Source: Dirofilaria immitis
Lineage: Eukaryota > Nematoda > Chromadorea > Rhabditida > Onchocercidae
Direction of reading: 5' to 3'
Assembly: GCA_024305405.1 (NCBI GenBank)
Contig: JAKNDB010000103.1
Span: forward strand, 1,054,001-1,118,000
DNA length: 64,000 nucleotides
Below are positions 1-14,031 of the stretch, in pieces. Under the pieces are notes generated by a model that searched no databases, was not told where the DNA came from, and saw only the letters and a program-made list of their open reading frames with translations. The first letter of the stretch is position 1; every line of letters begins with the position of its first letter. A program made the position numbers and the translations under genes.

Positions 1-3000
1 ACAGGAGAAATATGATATATTGCATGTATTAGAATTTACTAGTAATCGAAAACGAATGGGTGTTATTGTGCGATGTCCGGATAAAAATTAAAGTTATATA
101 TTAAAGGAGCAGTAAGTTAAATTAAAATTTTTAATAATTATGCATTATATGTACTTGCATTTTGTTTCAGAACAAAGACTAAATCTCATTATTAAATTTT
201 AGGATGATGTTATTTTCCTGAGATTGACGCCAAATTCTGATAAACTTCTAATTAGCAGAACAATGGAGCATTTGGTGTATTTTGCTGATCTTGGTTTGTT
301 CTTTTCGCTACTATCATTCGGAATTTTTTTAAGAATAATATTATTTTCATTTATATGCATTTTCTTTGATTTAACCATCAAATTTAATTATTTGAAAAGT
401 TAGAATTTAGGCTTACGTACGTTGTGTATGGCAATGTGCGTACTTAACGATGACGAATACGAAGAATGGGAACCTGGTTATCATCGAGCAAGTATTTCCT
501 TCAAAGAACGTGAGAAACTGATCGAGGAGGAAGCAGAAAAAATTGAAAAAGTAAGATATTCGTACGATGATTTAGCCAGTCGGATTTCATTGAGAATTTT
601 TTGAATGTTAATAGAGCGAAATACTCACATCAATGCATAATTTCCATTTTTACCTGAAATACTTAAATGTGGATTGTAGAATCTCGAATTGCTTGGTGCA
701 TCGGCTATTGAAGACGAGTTACAGGAGGTGAGAGAAAAACTCTGATGAGAAATTTTGCTTCTTTAGTTAAAAGTAATAATTGAAATTAAAAAGATTTAGA
801 AATGAAAGATTGTAAATTAAAATCAAAAAGTTTATGAGTTTTCGAAATCTATGAAAAGCGTATTAAAAACTATTAGCTCTTATTTAATTTTATTAATTTC
901 TTGCAAAACTTATAAAATTTTGTTGAAGTGCACATGAAAATATCTTAAATTATTTGATAATGTTTTGTTTATATATGTTTTGCATGATTGGAAAATGGTA
1001 CTAAATAAAAAATATTTAGTGAATTATTAAAAATGTAAATTGCTGATAATAAAATATCGGGAATCAATAATTTTGATGATCATTATGATATAACAACGAA
1101 TTATTACAGGAGTAAGAACAACTATTCAACATATGATTGAAGGTGGTATTGCAGTTTGGATATTAACAGGTGATAAATTGGAAACTGGACAAAGCATTGG
1201 CTATTCATGCGGTCTGCTCGATCCATGCACACCAATTTTGGTATTTTGTTTGGACGACAAATTTTGAAAGTTTTTGTCTAATTGTAAATAAACTTAATGA
1301 ATGAAAATTTAATTTACTATGTCAAATTATTGAAACGAAAGTATTTTCAGTTATAGTATTTGCCAAAAATTTTTAAAGATTTTAGCATTTTCTACTGGAA
1401 TCATACATTTGTATTAGTTATGAAATTCTTAACAATGCAATTCAATTCAGTTATTTAGATACTCAATGAGAGAGATGCTGAAGCAACAACTGACAAAATT
1501 ATCATGTATATTGATAATTTTATAAACAAAAATTTTAAAATTTCTTTAGTTGTTAGCGGCGAGGTTTGTTATATTAAATTTTAATGATTAAGTATTATGA
1601 AATCATATCAAATGAAAAAAAATTAAGATTACATATGCCGAGAATGTCGAAATTTAATCTTTTGGTTTCTAACGAAGGCTTGTAAATTGAAAATATTTCA
1701 ACCTGAAACTGCGAGAAATTTTTTAAAATAGATTTTACGTTTTATATTTTAACTTCTCCAGTTAAATTTGTTAATTTTCTCATCGTATCTCTTTCTCCAA
1801 GTGTTTCGTTATTGAATAAATTATTAATCTATAGAGCCTTGGCCATGTTTTAAAGAAGCAGTATGAGAAGCAATTTCTTCATTTGACCTCATTAACTTCT
1901 ACCGTAATATGTTGCCGATGTTCACCAGTACAGAAAGCTGCTGTAGTAAATTTGCTTAAAAACTGGTCTGGTGGTACTGTATTAGCGATTGGTGATGGTG
2001 CGAATGATGTCGCAATGATACAGGTATAACTGGAAACTAAATAAACAAAACTGGGAAATATATCAGTAAATTCCGAAAAACTAATCAATAAAATTAATGT
2101 CCAAACAAGAAGATATGATAAAAGTTATTCAAATATTCATGAAATTATTAGCTCTAATTTTTTCTGCTCATTACATGAATTGATTAATTCTACAGGCAGC
2201 TGATATTGGTGTTGGAATAAGTGGTGAGGAAGGCTTGCAAGCATCTCTTGCAGCTGATTATTCTATTGCACAGGTTTATCATTCCTTTCTTATCATGATT
2301 ATTTTCTCTGTTACTATCTCAGTTATTGTTATCAATCATTTTAATAGTATATAATAATATTTTAAAATATGTCATAAAAATTCTATGATTGAAATAGTTC
2401 GAGGAAATTGATGTTATTATTTTATAAACGAAGGCGATATTTAGATGGATCTAAATATGCCCAGTAACTTTAGAAATATTTTTAATACTGGAAAAAAGTT
2501 TTAAGATAATGAATTTTTATCTTAAATTATATTTGCATTTGCAGTTCCGATTTCTAGAACGTCTTATATTTATTCATGGTGCTATCAATTATCATCGTAT
2601 CACGAAAACTATTTTATATTTCTTTTATAAAAATATCGTTCAAACTCTAACTATGGTAGGCTTTTCAATCTATTTATAAGAAACTTTACAATTTAGCAGT
2701 TAAAATTAGCTCATTCTTATATAGTAAGTAATAAAGTTATTTTCAAAGGTAATTAATTAAATTTGCAGTTCTTTTATGAATTTTATACATTGTTTTCTGA
2801 TTCGGCCTTAATGGATAGTTGGTCGCTAGTATTGTTTAATATATTTTTCACTAGTTGGCCACCCTTGGCCATTGGTATTTGGGATCGATTGCTACCATTT
2901 GAAGTGATGATCGATTATCCGGCGCTTTATCATTTATCGCAGAACAGTGAAGGATTTTCGCTTAAAGTATAATTCTCCAATTCAAAATTTCCACTTTTTT

Positions 3001-5506
3001 TTTCAGAAAAATCTCTTTCCAAAATTTCAAACTTTAAGATTTTATTCGTTCTGATATTATCAGATCCTATTGTGCAACGATATATTCTCGTTTAAATTAT
3101 ATAATCCTTGGATAGTTTAACCAAACTTTTTACTGATTTATTTAATTGTTTGAAAAGTTTGTTTGAATCATTATATGTTCAAATGTGCATTTTAGACTTA
3201 TTTTATATGGGTATTTACTGGTATGATACATGCAATTGTAATCTTTCTAATTGCATATCAAATATTTAAAAATGGTAAGAAGTAAAAATGTATTTATTAA
3301 CTTTTCTTAACAATATTTGTTAATCTATGCATTTAATTAATTGCAATTAATTAGTTTATATTTAGTTAAAGTATTTTAAGTTATGATGAAATTTTAAATA
3401 AGTAAGAATTTATTGCAGATGTCATATGGTATAATGGTCGTGTAGGCAATTATTATGTTATGGGAACTATTGTTAACATTGTAATTTTATATCAAAAATT
3501 GCAAATAAAAAACAAAATGATTCCAATAAATCGAAATTAATAATCAATTATTTTTGAATTTGCAAAAACAGTTCAATTTATGCTTGGAAAGATTGGATTT
3601 AATTTAATTCAAATTGATTTGAATTTAATGCACAAATTCTTTGATTTATTAATTTTTGATGATTTATTTTTAGCATAAAATATATTATAACGATCACAAA
3701 CAATAATTAAAGTGGATTAAAAATTTGATTTTCTAGGCTATTGTTATTATCGTCAATTTGAAGGCCATTATAGAAACTGATTCCATCACCATTGTAAACT
3801 CAATTTTCTAATGAAATATTATTCAAATTTCATTTAATTTGAATTATTTCAGGAAACTTCATATTATTTTCGTAATAAAAATTTTATCACTTTGATTTAT
3901 AATCTAGAAATTAATTATTCATTTTTGCATAAATATTTTCTCTTTTTTTTTGCTTCTTACAATTAATGATTTTCAGATTCTTAATCAAAGCCATTTAAAT
4001 TTGCCATATTAAATTTTAAAATTTAAAAGTTTGCGAAAAAATTAATGAATTTTGTTTGATCCATCTATTTTTAGTCATTTTAGATGTCTTGGATAGCACT
4101 GCTTGGTTCTATGATTATGCTATTCATTTTCTTTTTTCGTACAGCTTAACATCACCTGCTAGTCCAATTATAAAAGTTGAACCAGCCATGGCCGATACCA
4201 TACTTCACGTGTTAAGTTCCCTATCACATTTGCATATATTATATTCGTCGTATTGGTAGCTCTATCGTTCGATTTAGTCGTTAAGATGTAAGTTTTCAAT
4301 AATATACACCTTTCGTATTTTAGAATAATTAATTTCAGTCTTGAATTATTGATATGAAGCTTTCATACATTTAAGTACACAAATTTAGTAGGCCTTTTTT
4401 CCTCAAACTAAGCTGTTCTTTAATATTTACTTACAAAGTAATTATTTCTTTTTAAATAAGATCAATCTTTGTTATTGAAATTTCCAAAAATAAAAATAAA
4501 ACACTAAGCCATAGCTATTGGCAAATCGATGATACATTTGTTGAAAATATTTTTTGCTTCGATAAAATTTTCATGTAATTCTTACTAAAAAAATTTCTTA
4601 CCAATATTATATAAATAGATTAGGAATGTTTTAACATTAAACTTCATTTTCATAGTGTAATAAATCTTTTTTAAATGTTAAATTGTGTAAATAAAGCATG
4701 TCGAGATTTGAGATAATAAAAAAATTAGGAGAGAGACAAATATACATTGCATTATTTCTTTTAGATTTCAACGATCGATGTCTCGAACTATTCGAGATGA
4801 AGTTGTTTCGCAAGAATTTGATGTAAAACAATTCACTGATCTTTATTATCCACTTGTAAAAGTAAAAGAAATTGTTGCTAAAGCATCTGAATCAGCGCTT
4901 AGTCTTGTAAATATACAAACTAAACAACGTTAGCTATTTTTACTTCTTCATGGAAACATCAAAAATATGAAAAGGCATTTTTGCTTTTTCACAGAAAACC
5001 TTCGTATTTACCATTCTCATTTGCAAGTTTTATATTCGAATATTCAATTTGCTTTATTTTATGGACTTACCTTGAAATTTTTAATTTTCATTCTTATTTT
5101 TTTCTGGTAAATTTCTATCAAAAATTTAAATTTATATTTCTAGAAAATCTCATACTGCACTAAAAATGCTTTATCATACTATAAGTATCATTGAACAGTA
5201 ATTTTCATCTTTTATGAATTGCGCTGTTTACGTTATGTTACATTCGGAAAAATTCGATGTAAAATGAGTAAAATAATTTCGAGAAAAATGGCGGCTTTTT
5301 CAAGAAAGAAAAAGTAAATTAGAAAAAAATGACAAATTGAGAGGTAATAATTACATATATGAAGGACTAGATCGAGAGTAATTTTTATAGGTGGCTATTC
5401 ATTCGCTCAAGATGAAGGACCAGCTGTCCCGCAAAGCGATGTTGTACGATTGTATGATTCTCGAGTGCCAAGAATGTCTGGAAATTCACCAAATTACGAC
5501 TTATAG
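1..5506 (+). CDS. tat-1: P4-type ATPase (phospholipid flippase), ATP8A/TAT-1-like, 5' partial
   Basis: Flippases of this family move phosphatidylserine and related lipids to the cytosolic leaflet. The window starts inside the nucleotide-binding domain ([15 protein letters not shown]). Exons read: 1-111, 203-293, 411-550, 680-727, 1110-1240, 1459-1563, 1835-2023, 2196-2273, 2545-2655, 2769-2966, 3196-3274, 3419-3480, 3737-3793, 4084-4287, 4765-4906, 5391-5506. The hinge motif [11 protein letters not shown] is near 1995-2023, followed by hydrophobic exons for the M4-M10 segments. The C-terminal GYSFAQDEG...[10 protein letters not shown] resembles the ATP8A1 tail, which is why I choose TAT-1 over other classes. 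Frame needs one-base insertions near 83-87 (A run), 1109-1110, 4132-4137 (T run), 4219-4221 (C run) and around 5390. Family is certain; the orthologue is inferred from the tail. Confidence 0.85.
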
Positions 5507-7208
5507 AAAAAAATGAATGATTTAATTTAAATTTAAATATAAATTTATAAGATTTTGACAGCTATTTCTTCCAAAAAGCTATTAACAAAACTTTTTGTAA
5601 ATACTATGTATTATTTACTGTTAAAGATGATTTTATCAGTTAGTATTTCTGGGATTTATTGAACAATAAAAATCCAAACGTTGGAATAATAATCATCAAT
5701 GAGTAGATTAAACTGCACGAATGTTATGCGAAATTTTGAAATTTAAATTATATGAAGTTTCAGTAACTGAAACGAATTACTTAAATCTCCGGTTTTATTT
5801 AATTGAAATCCAACATCTTAAAATTTTTCCTAAAAACTAAAAATGGACGTGATCAAATTTGGGAATAGATTTTGACTCGTTTCACTCGAATTGGTGACCC
5901 AAATTATTCAAGTCAGCATTGAAATTCTTGAATTCAATACTGATTACAGTTCAGATTTCAGTTTAACTGAAACTTTTGATTTCATTTATCATTAAATTTT
6001 TTGCATTCACTTTTAGTGCAATTCGAAAATTATATGGTAATTTTTTTTCAAAAGATAATTTCAACAGGCTGTTATTACTTCATTCATTTTTATCCATTTT
6101 GCCCATTAATTTTCTTGGAATATATCTTTTATTTTCAATCAATTAAAAAATTTATTTTGTTTTTGATGAAATTTCTCTTCGGATATTAGATCAATTTATG
6201 TATCTCGTATAGATATTCCAGGAAGTATCTGTAATCGATATTGTGATAAGGGAAAGGTTAGATTACTTCATCTTTTATTTTTTATTTATAAATTGTTCCC
6301 AACGCGAGTAAGATTTCTGATCTAAGAAAAGCAATGTTTTTTGCTAATCAAATTTTTAAATTCGAAAATTAAAGAAATTTCGATTTCATCATTTAGCTCG
6401 CATGCATCATATTTTATGCAGCCTTCTCTATGCGATGTAATATGTTAAAGCTTAATTTCAGTGAAAAAATGCGTCATACTTCGTATTTCTATGAACATTT
6501 CGTTCCACAGTGCATTGGCAGAATTTTGAGCGCGATGATCTGACAATAATTCAATCAATAAGGTAATCAATTCCGCTTGATTATATTCCTATAAATCTAT
6601 CCTATATCTTATCAATGCTGCATATCAAATAAGCATTTCCAGTCGACATGCGCTACGTATAGAGCGTAAAATGACGATACATATAGCAAATGGTATAAGC
6701 ATCACACATAACATCTGACGCATGACATATGATGATCAATTTACTAAATTGAGCTGCAAATGGGAAATTTGATTTTACCACGATCACTTGTTTGGGGTAT
6801 ATTTGAATTGGCTTAAACTGGAAAAAACGGACGGGAAAGAATATTTTTTTGTTGTGATGGCGACAGTTTTTGCAGTTGTGCCATTATCAGGTGGAGATAT
6901 GGGTGCGTGGTGCTGGACATTGGAGCGTCGCGGTGCTGCATGTTGTGGTGCTGCTAGGGCCTAAGCCTTATTGCACTTTTGAAACTTTATTCTTGGCTTT
7001 AATTATGTTGAATTTTTCCCTTACTGTTTTATTTTTTCTTTTCTCTCTTCTCGTAATAACGGGTTAGGCCAATGATAATTATAAATGAATGATAATCATC
7101 AATTTTATTTACAATTTCGGTGTGAAAAGGGAGATTTTTAGCAGTTTAATCTTTTTTAAGCAGGAAATATTTTCCTCTTTGCTTAGTTTCGATTACTGGA
7201 ATTATTCG
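5507..7208. other. Intergenic region between tat-1 and EDC4
   Basis: AT-rich DNA with no supported gene. A possible polyadenylation signal (AATAAA) for the upstream flippase lies near 5665. A short GC-richer patch at 6855-6970 opens a 35-codon reading frame from an ATG at 6857, without a clear donor; it could be 5' leader or promoter sequence of EDC4. An AG at about 7161 (TTTTAAGCAG) could serve as the trans-splice acceptor for EDC4. Confidence 0.5.
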
Positions 7209-10200
7209 ATGACCGGTGAGCAGATATTATCAACCCACTATAGCAGTGTTTCACCACCATCATCTGGACTTGAAAAGCAGTAAGTTTATTTGTATGCTTG
7301 CCTACATTCACATATGCAATACTACAAGATTTCTGTCCTGGTGTTCAATTGATTTTTTTAATGTAAGTAATAAGTTTTCTAAGTTGTATATCATATATGC
7401 TTCACTAGTCTTTATTAGGTAGTTTTTAATATTCATCTAAATAAATAGTAATATCATTAGTTGAAATTATTTGACAATTGAAATGCAGAAATTTTTTTAG
7501 GGATTTGTTTGCACATTTACTAGGTTCACTGACAAAGTAGTCTTGCGTAATAATGCAATTAATATGAATGGGATCTAAATTTATAGTGTACTCAATGGTT
7601 CCGATGCAGTTGTTCAATTCTCTGGTGGCACGCATATTGTATTGAATGTGGATGGACAGGAAGATAAGCGACCACGAGACCGTGATTCTTCACGTATTTA
7701 TACTCATGTTCTTAGCGAATATAAATGGGCAAGTGAAGAATGTTATAATGGTCGGATACTGGCAGTTCATGAAAATTTGATTGCTTATCGGTTATTTAAT
7801 GAAAGTACAGGCGAAGCAGTTCGAGTTCTGGAACGTATCACTTCCAAACGTCATCTTATAAAAGTAATGTATTTAAGTTCTTTTTTAGTTGATAAAAGAA
7901 AAATCTAAGAAAAGCGACACAAAAATTTTGAGAAGAATCCAAAAAACAAAGCGAGCGACAAAATTATTTTATTAACTCTGTAAAAAATGCTTTCATGGAA
8001 CTGTCTTTTATTATTGTTAATGTGACTTATGCATTATGAGCTTATTTTCTTTATTTGTCCTGTTGGGACTTATAGCGAGTTGAGCTTTTTTTTTTTCATA
8101 TATTAAAAACGATTAGATCCAAAACAGAATTCCATAGAACTGAGAAAAAAGTCGAATTCTTGCTTATTATTCAAAAATAAAATTTTCTAATTGCAACGAA
8201 AATGCGCTACAGGTTGTTGTTATGCGTAATGGAATTTAAGAGGGACAGAATACCTTCACAGTATATTATTCTTTACTAATCAGCTGAAAAGTTGCAGCTG
8301 AATATTTAATCAATTAACTTTTTATAGAGCTTTAAGCATCCAACTGCCGACATACAGTGGGCTCATCATGCACCGTTACTTGCAGTTATTGATATTAATG
8401 CCAATCTTTATGCTTACCATGTTGACAAAGATTGTGTGGTGTAAGTAACGAGTATTTTAAAAGAAAGAAGTTTGGGAAATAGTTTTATTAATCTTTTTTG
8501 TTAATCTTCTTTTATTATATTTTAAAATGATTAAATGTAATTCTTGTAATTCCAATAAAGATTTCCAGGACAAAATATTTAAACATAATACGTGAGGATA
8601 ATTCTATTCCAATCAATGCTGTTCCTCGCATTTCGTGGTGTCCTTATATACCGGAAGCTGATGAACCACATGAAGAGATGCATATGATTGCTGTTTACTA
8701 TGTAAGTTTACTTGCATTCAATTTTTAGCTGGAAATAAGTTTGCCAGGATCTTAATTGGTGCATTAACAGAGACGATCTGAGATTTTACAAATGCAGTAA
8801 ATCTTTATGTTCATTGAAAATCCGCCCGAAACAATTATTAAAATGCTGAAAGTCAGAGTATAAAGTTTATAATGAAGAAAATCATCCTAATGAGTTGAAC
8901 CATGTTATTTATATGCGGAAATTACAATAGTAATAAATGAAACTAGGACAAAAAATGGTACAACAATTGATTCTGCATTCATATTTTTTCCAAAATTTAG
9001 ATCCTTTAGTTCTAATTCGAGAGATTTCTGGACCGAACATATATTATCGTTTAAAAAACTATTTTGCAGCGTAATACAGTGGAGTCATTTTCATTAAGCA
9101 TAATTAAATCAGAGTTACAATGTGAAGAAGTGACACTGGAACAGTGCGAAAAAATCAGTGATGCTGTAATGAAGCTACCGGTTGAAAATCCAAACGCAGT
9201 TAGTTTATTATCTATTTTTTAGATCAGCAAATATTTTGTATAATTAATCATATAAATCTTCTTGTGTTTTGGATTTATCTATCATTTATTTACAGTTTTA
9301 ATTATATTCTCTTCATAAGTTCTGGTGATTTATATAATTCAGGAAGTACAAGCAGTCTGTTTGAGTCCAGATGCAACAGCTATTGCAGTGGCACTTAATT
9401 GTGGCACTGTGACATTTTTCATTATTGATGGTGAAGGCACGAAATTTGCTCATCGCTGGCAACCGGAACATGGTAGACACATTCAGGATCTCGTTTTCCT
9501 GGATAACATCACTGCATCGGATACACCGTATATTTTTTCCTGGCTTTTGCTTAAATTTTTCGTGTTAATTGATTTTAGACTAATAAAAATGCTTCTAAAG
9601 TTATCATATTTATTATTACTAGTTAACGTAATATCTTTTTTTTCTTTTTTTTCCAATGCGACATAACCGTGACACTATAGATTTTTGATTTTATTTGGAT
9701 TTCAGTGAACAGTTCTGGAAGTATGCTATAATTTCAACAGAAAATGGTAAACGCATCCAGCTTTATGATACTGAAAACTGGCACTGTATTGCCCGTTTAT
9801 TGTTTGAACCATTAGATCAATTGGGTAAATTGGCACTCAGTGTACATCCATCAGCGAAATTTGTATTTCTTACTGATTACGATGCTGCAGTTCGCTTTTC
9901 GTTTTTAAATTTTCAATAACATTTTGAAAAATATTTATTGTTTGTTTTTTTTGTCGGCATTAACTATTATTTGATGTCCAATGATATACGAGATATTTAC
10001 CACTTACTATATTGTTATATTATTTTCCAGAAAACTCCGGGAAGTTTGGATTTTGCATTTCAAAAGCTTGGTAGAACACTTATAGGGATTCATGAATTCA
10101 ATTGACCTTATAATTAAAGAAAATTAGTATAAGTAGGGGAATAACACATCTTGTAAAAATTGAAAACATATATTAACGAAAAGTCAGATCGTTTTTAGGC

Positions 10201-13200
10201 CGAATTTCATCAGTCATTAAATTCTTTACAAATTTTTCCGATTGTATCAAATTATTGAGATTAAATTTTTGATTAGAAACATCTATCTCTTACAGAATAT
10301 TTATTGCATCGAGGTTGCTTATATTATGAATGCACCACGCTTTGTTGCATGTACACAAATTACGTTTTGTCATCCACTTGTCAACATTGTGCCAATTTCA
10401 ATTGCCCAGCAGGAGGATCCTCGTCAGGGTTACTTTTTATTAACTTAAAATTTTTAGCAAAATAAGAAAAAGCTAGAGAAATATATTGCAAAAATGATAT
10501 TTAAATGAATAAGTAACAGTTTTTATTATTACATCGAGGTTATTATAATAGACCAATTGATCTAATTCTCAATATAAGAACATATTATTGTTTTTGATTT
10601 AGGTATCACTATAAAAGAATATTACTGTTTTTTAAAATTTTATGAGTTAAACAAATCGATATGAATATAGAAAGAAATGAAATATTTATCACATATTCCG
10701 AGATAGAAATCCTAATTTGTCTGAGTCAGCCTCTTTTGATTTCTTCTTTCATAAGTTCTAATTTATACTTTAGATTTTTCCTTGATTGATGAAGAAGTTT
10801 CACCGGCCGATATTCTTGTTTCATTTGTGGCTCTTTCGCAGCGATCATTGCTTCATTTGGAAGTTGGTCTAGAAAAATCTCATGTATCAAATGGCGATAT
10901 TGGCGGTGAAGGTGATGATGAAGACAACAACGAGCAAATGGTTTCAACTTCGAACGCAGATACTACGAATGATGGGTATATTTATTTCCATGAATTTTAA
11001 TATTCACAATTTTTCTAAAATTTTAAATTTCAGACTAATGGATTCCAGATCATTCATAAGCCAGTCTTTTCAGTATCTTTTCAGTGACATGTCTTAGTGG
11101 ACTACGATTATCGTTTCACCAAATAGATTAAATATATGTCCCTTTTCTGTTACCAACAATATTAAATCGGAGTTCGTGATCTGAAATCGTGATCAGAATT
11201 TTTGCGAAACTTTTTCAGAAATGGTGTAGCAAATGGTGATAAAAGACAACAAAAACCAGAAAATCTGGATCGTTTGGATGCTTTGTATCACCATTGGGAA
11301 GGTCTAAGTCTAAATTTGGAGAAACAAGCAAAAGATTTCGAAAAAAATTACAGGAAGAAAGAGATCGAATAGATGCCCAAATGCAACAGTTACGTAAGTA
11401 TTAATATTCCGTTTGCTGTCGAAAATCTTTCCTAATAATTAAACTCACTTTATTCCTTTCTTTTTCTTTTATCATGTCTCTTTTTCTAAATTATATTTGA
11501 CGTTTCTAAAGCTGCTCGAAATGTTATCCGTAGATTGTTCTGCTTCACTACGATAAGAAAATGTTATCCTGTTTAATTATATTTATAAGATGGAAAGAAA
11601 TACTGATATGCTTTTCTCATTTTATTTTTTTATTATGCATACAGTTTAATATTGTTATTATTCTATATTTTCTCATATTTTCAGTTCAATTTTCTTTTAG
11701 TATGCATACAGTTTAATATTGTTATTCTTCTGTACTTTCTTGTATTTTCAGTTTCAGTTCAGTTTTTTAGTTAGTAAATTTATAGACGAAAAACAGACAT
11801 TTTTTTTTCTTCGGAGACGAAAGCATTAGATAACAAAAAGTAAAACAGTGACATGACATTCCAACTTAAAATCGAATGTAGATTAAAAGTGGAAGTATTT
11901 TTAAAAATTTCAGTTATTTGATTTTTTCGAATGAGAAACGATATTTTGAAATATTTTATAGACTACATCGCATAATTATTTTTTTTTGTCAGGCGAGGAT
12001 ATCGTATCGTGTGATGAAAGGTTATTCTTGAAGCTGGAATCTTTGATCAACGAAAATAGGACATCAACGGTGGAAGCAATGCAGACCTCGTTAGATCTTA
12101 AAATGGATAGTGTTATTCAAAATCTTCGGGCAACAACTATTGATAATTTCAAGGTTGAATTTTTTTCTATAGTAAATCATTGTATTTTATTTGGTGAAAT
12201 ACTTCGATATATTTTAGTAAAAGGCTTAAAATTTGGAAAGGATTAAAATAATTGAAATTTAGTGATTTTTACAGTCTGTTTTGCTATGTAAGTTTTCGAA
12301 ATCATAGAAGAAATCAATAAATAATGTTTAGCGACAACAAGGTATAGATATACACGTTATTCGGGAAGAACTTACTAACAATATACGAGAAGTATTAATG
12401 GCTACAATGATACCGATTTTACAAGATGTCTGTGTATCGCTATTTCAACAACTTAATGAAAATTTTCGAACTGGTTTGGATCAATATATGAAGCAAATAC
12501 ACGCGCTCTGCACCAGTACATTAAGAACAAATCAAGTAGTCATTGATCCGTTAATGGTAAATAATTCATCTTCTACTGATCCTTCAGCTCTTATCAATCT
12601 TATTGAAAATCAACGTATTACTGCAGCATTTGAAAAGGTTGGTTTATTTTTCTTTTCTAGGAAATGGTACTTGTTTTCTGAGATATTTCTTGAATTTGCC
12701 TAAAATAGTTAAATACAATTTAGCAATAACCACAAATCCTGATCATTTAGTTGCATTATCGGTTTTATATATGAATTACTCTTTTAATATGAGTCACTGT
12801 AGAATCAGACTATTTAGAAATTCTGAGTTTTATTTAATATTTGAAAGCAGATTAATTCTGTAACATTCTAGAAATCTCGTTTGTCATTTAAAGTCAAGTT
12901 TTTTCTATATTTTTCTTGTGTCTCCCAAGATTCTCTCGTGACTCTTCATTTTTATATTTTTAGAGCAAAAAGTTTTTTTTTTACCACAGGCAATGATGCT
13001 GAAGGATTTCGGAGCTCTAATGTTTGTCTGCAATAATGTTGATCCGGACATAATTTCAACTGTCGAACGGCCTATTCCGCAAAATGTTTTGTTGTGCCTT
13101 TTGAATCAGCTAGCAACAAAACTGGAGGGAGAAACGGATCTCAAATTTAGGTAGGAATTGTTTTTCTTTTCTGATAAAACAATCCTTGATTTTAATAATC

Positions 13201-14031
13201 CATTTTTCTTATATACAGAAAACGGAATTTAACACATCGTATGAAATTATTTATATCATCTTGATAATGCAAATGATTTCAGAAAAATTTTTTAAGCTTT
13301 TTTGATAAAGTTCCGTTTATATTGAAGAATAATATTATAAAAAATATGCAGCTCTTAATGCATTGATTTGTACGGTACATATGGACTTACTGAGTTGTAC
13401 TGGGAATGTCAATTACTACGAATATTGTTTACTTCAGTTATTTGATGTAATTTTAACGAAAATCTTGCGAATATTCGAAATTAAAATTTAATTTCTTCAA
13501 AGTTTTGCAGGTATATCGAAAATATATTAATGGTATTGCAAGTTAGGGATCCCACTATTGCTGGTAGTTTTCGTCACGTATTAAATCGCCTGCAGACGGC
13601 TTTAACAGGTAAAAAGAGAATGATAAATGATAGAAAAGAGAATGATGAGTCATTTGATAGAAATCATATGTTGATGTCGTTGCTAGATATTATAATGAAA
13701 TAAGTGTTAGAACTTATCTTCAACTAAAAGTTAGATGAAGAAATATATGTAAATTAATGCAGACCTTATTGTAGCATGAGGATAATAATTTTTGGACAAT
13801 AGCGCAAAATTGATAGATTATAACATTTCCCTCAAACTTTTGCTTTAAAGTGCTTCATTCTTTTCAAATGTATGCGATATTATATGATTCCAATTTGAAT
13901 TTCGAAAATCTTAGATCGAAGCTTTTATATCAATTAGTGTATTTTCAGCTTATATGGGAACCGATATAAATGCATGCTTAAAGCGGCGAGCACGAATAAT
14001 ATCACAGTTAACGGCGAACTTATTGAAGTAA
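7209..14031 (+). CDS. EDC4: Enhancer of mRNA decapping 4 (EDC4/Ge-1/Hedls) homologue, compact form
   Basis: EDC4 is the P-body scaffold that joins DCP1/DCP2 for 5' cap removal. Exons: 7209-7279, 7587-7863, 8328-8440, 8569-8701, 9070-9198, 9343-9527, 9706-9889, 10296-10428, 10774-10975, 11219-11393, 11993-12153, 12332-12637, 12990-13150, 13511-13608, 13949-14031. The N-terminal half reads as the EDC4 WD40 domain (EVQAVCLSPDATAIAVAL, HRWQPEHGRHIQDLVF, EQFWKYAIISTENGKR). A Glu/Asp-rich linker and a coiled coil follow (LDALYHHWEGLSLNLEKQ). The C-terminal helical domain carries ALMFVCNNVDPD and ends YMGTDINACLKRRARIISQL, matching the human C-terminus. One A must be added in the A7 run at 11341-11347; the exons then total 2412 nt, about 803 residues against roughly 1400 in human. 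Start chosen as the first ATG in frame after a plausible acceptor. Confidence 0.9.
11634..11770. repeat. Tandem intronic duplication, two copies of about 67-70 bp
   Basis: Copies 11634-11700 and 11701-11770 both begin TATGCATACAGTTTAATATT and both end in a TTTAG acceptor-like sequence, inside an EDC4 intron. They differ at a handful of positions. Confidence 0.8.

Noticed and set aside
1..5506. Flippase as a pseudogene because of several frame breaks
   Set aside because: Breaks fall almost entirely in homopolymers, splice sites and catalytic motifs are intact, and the same error type affects every neighbour.
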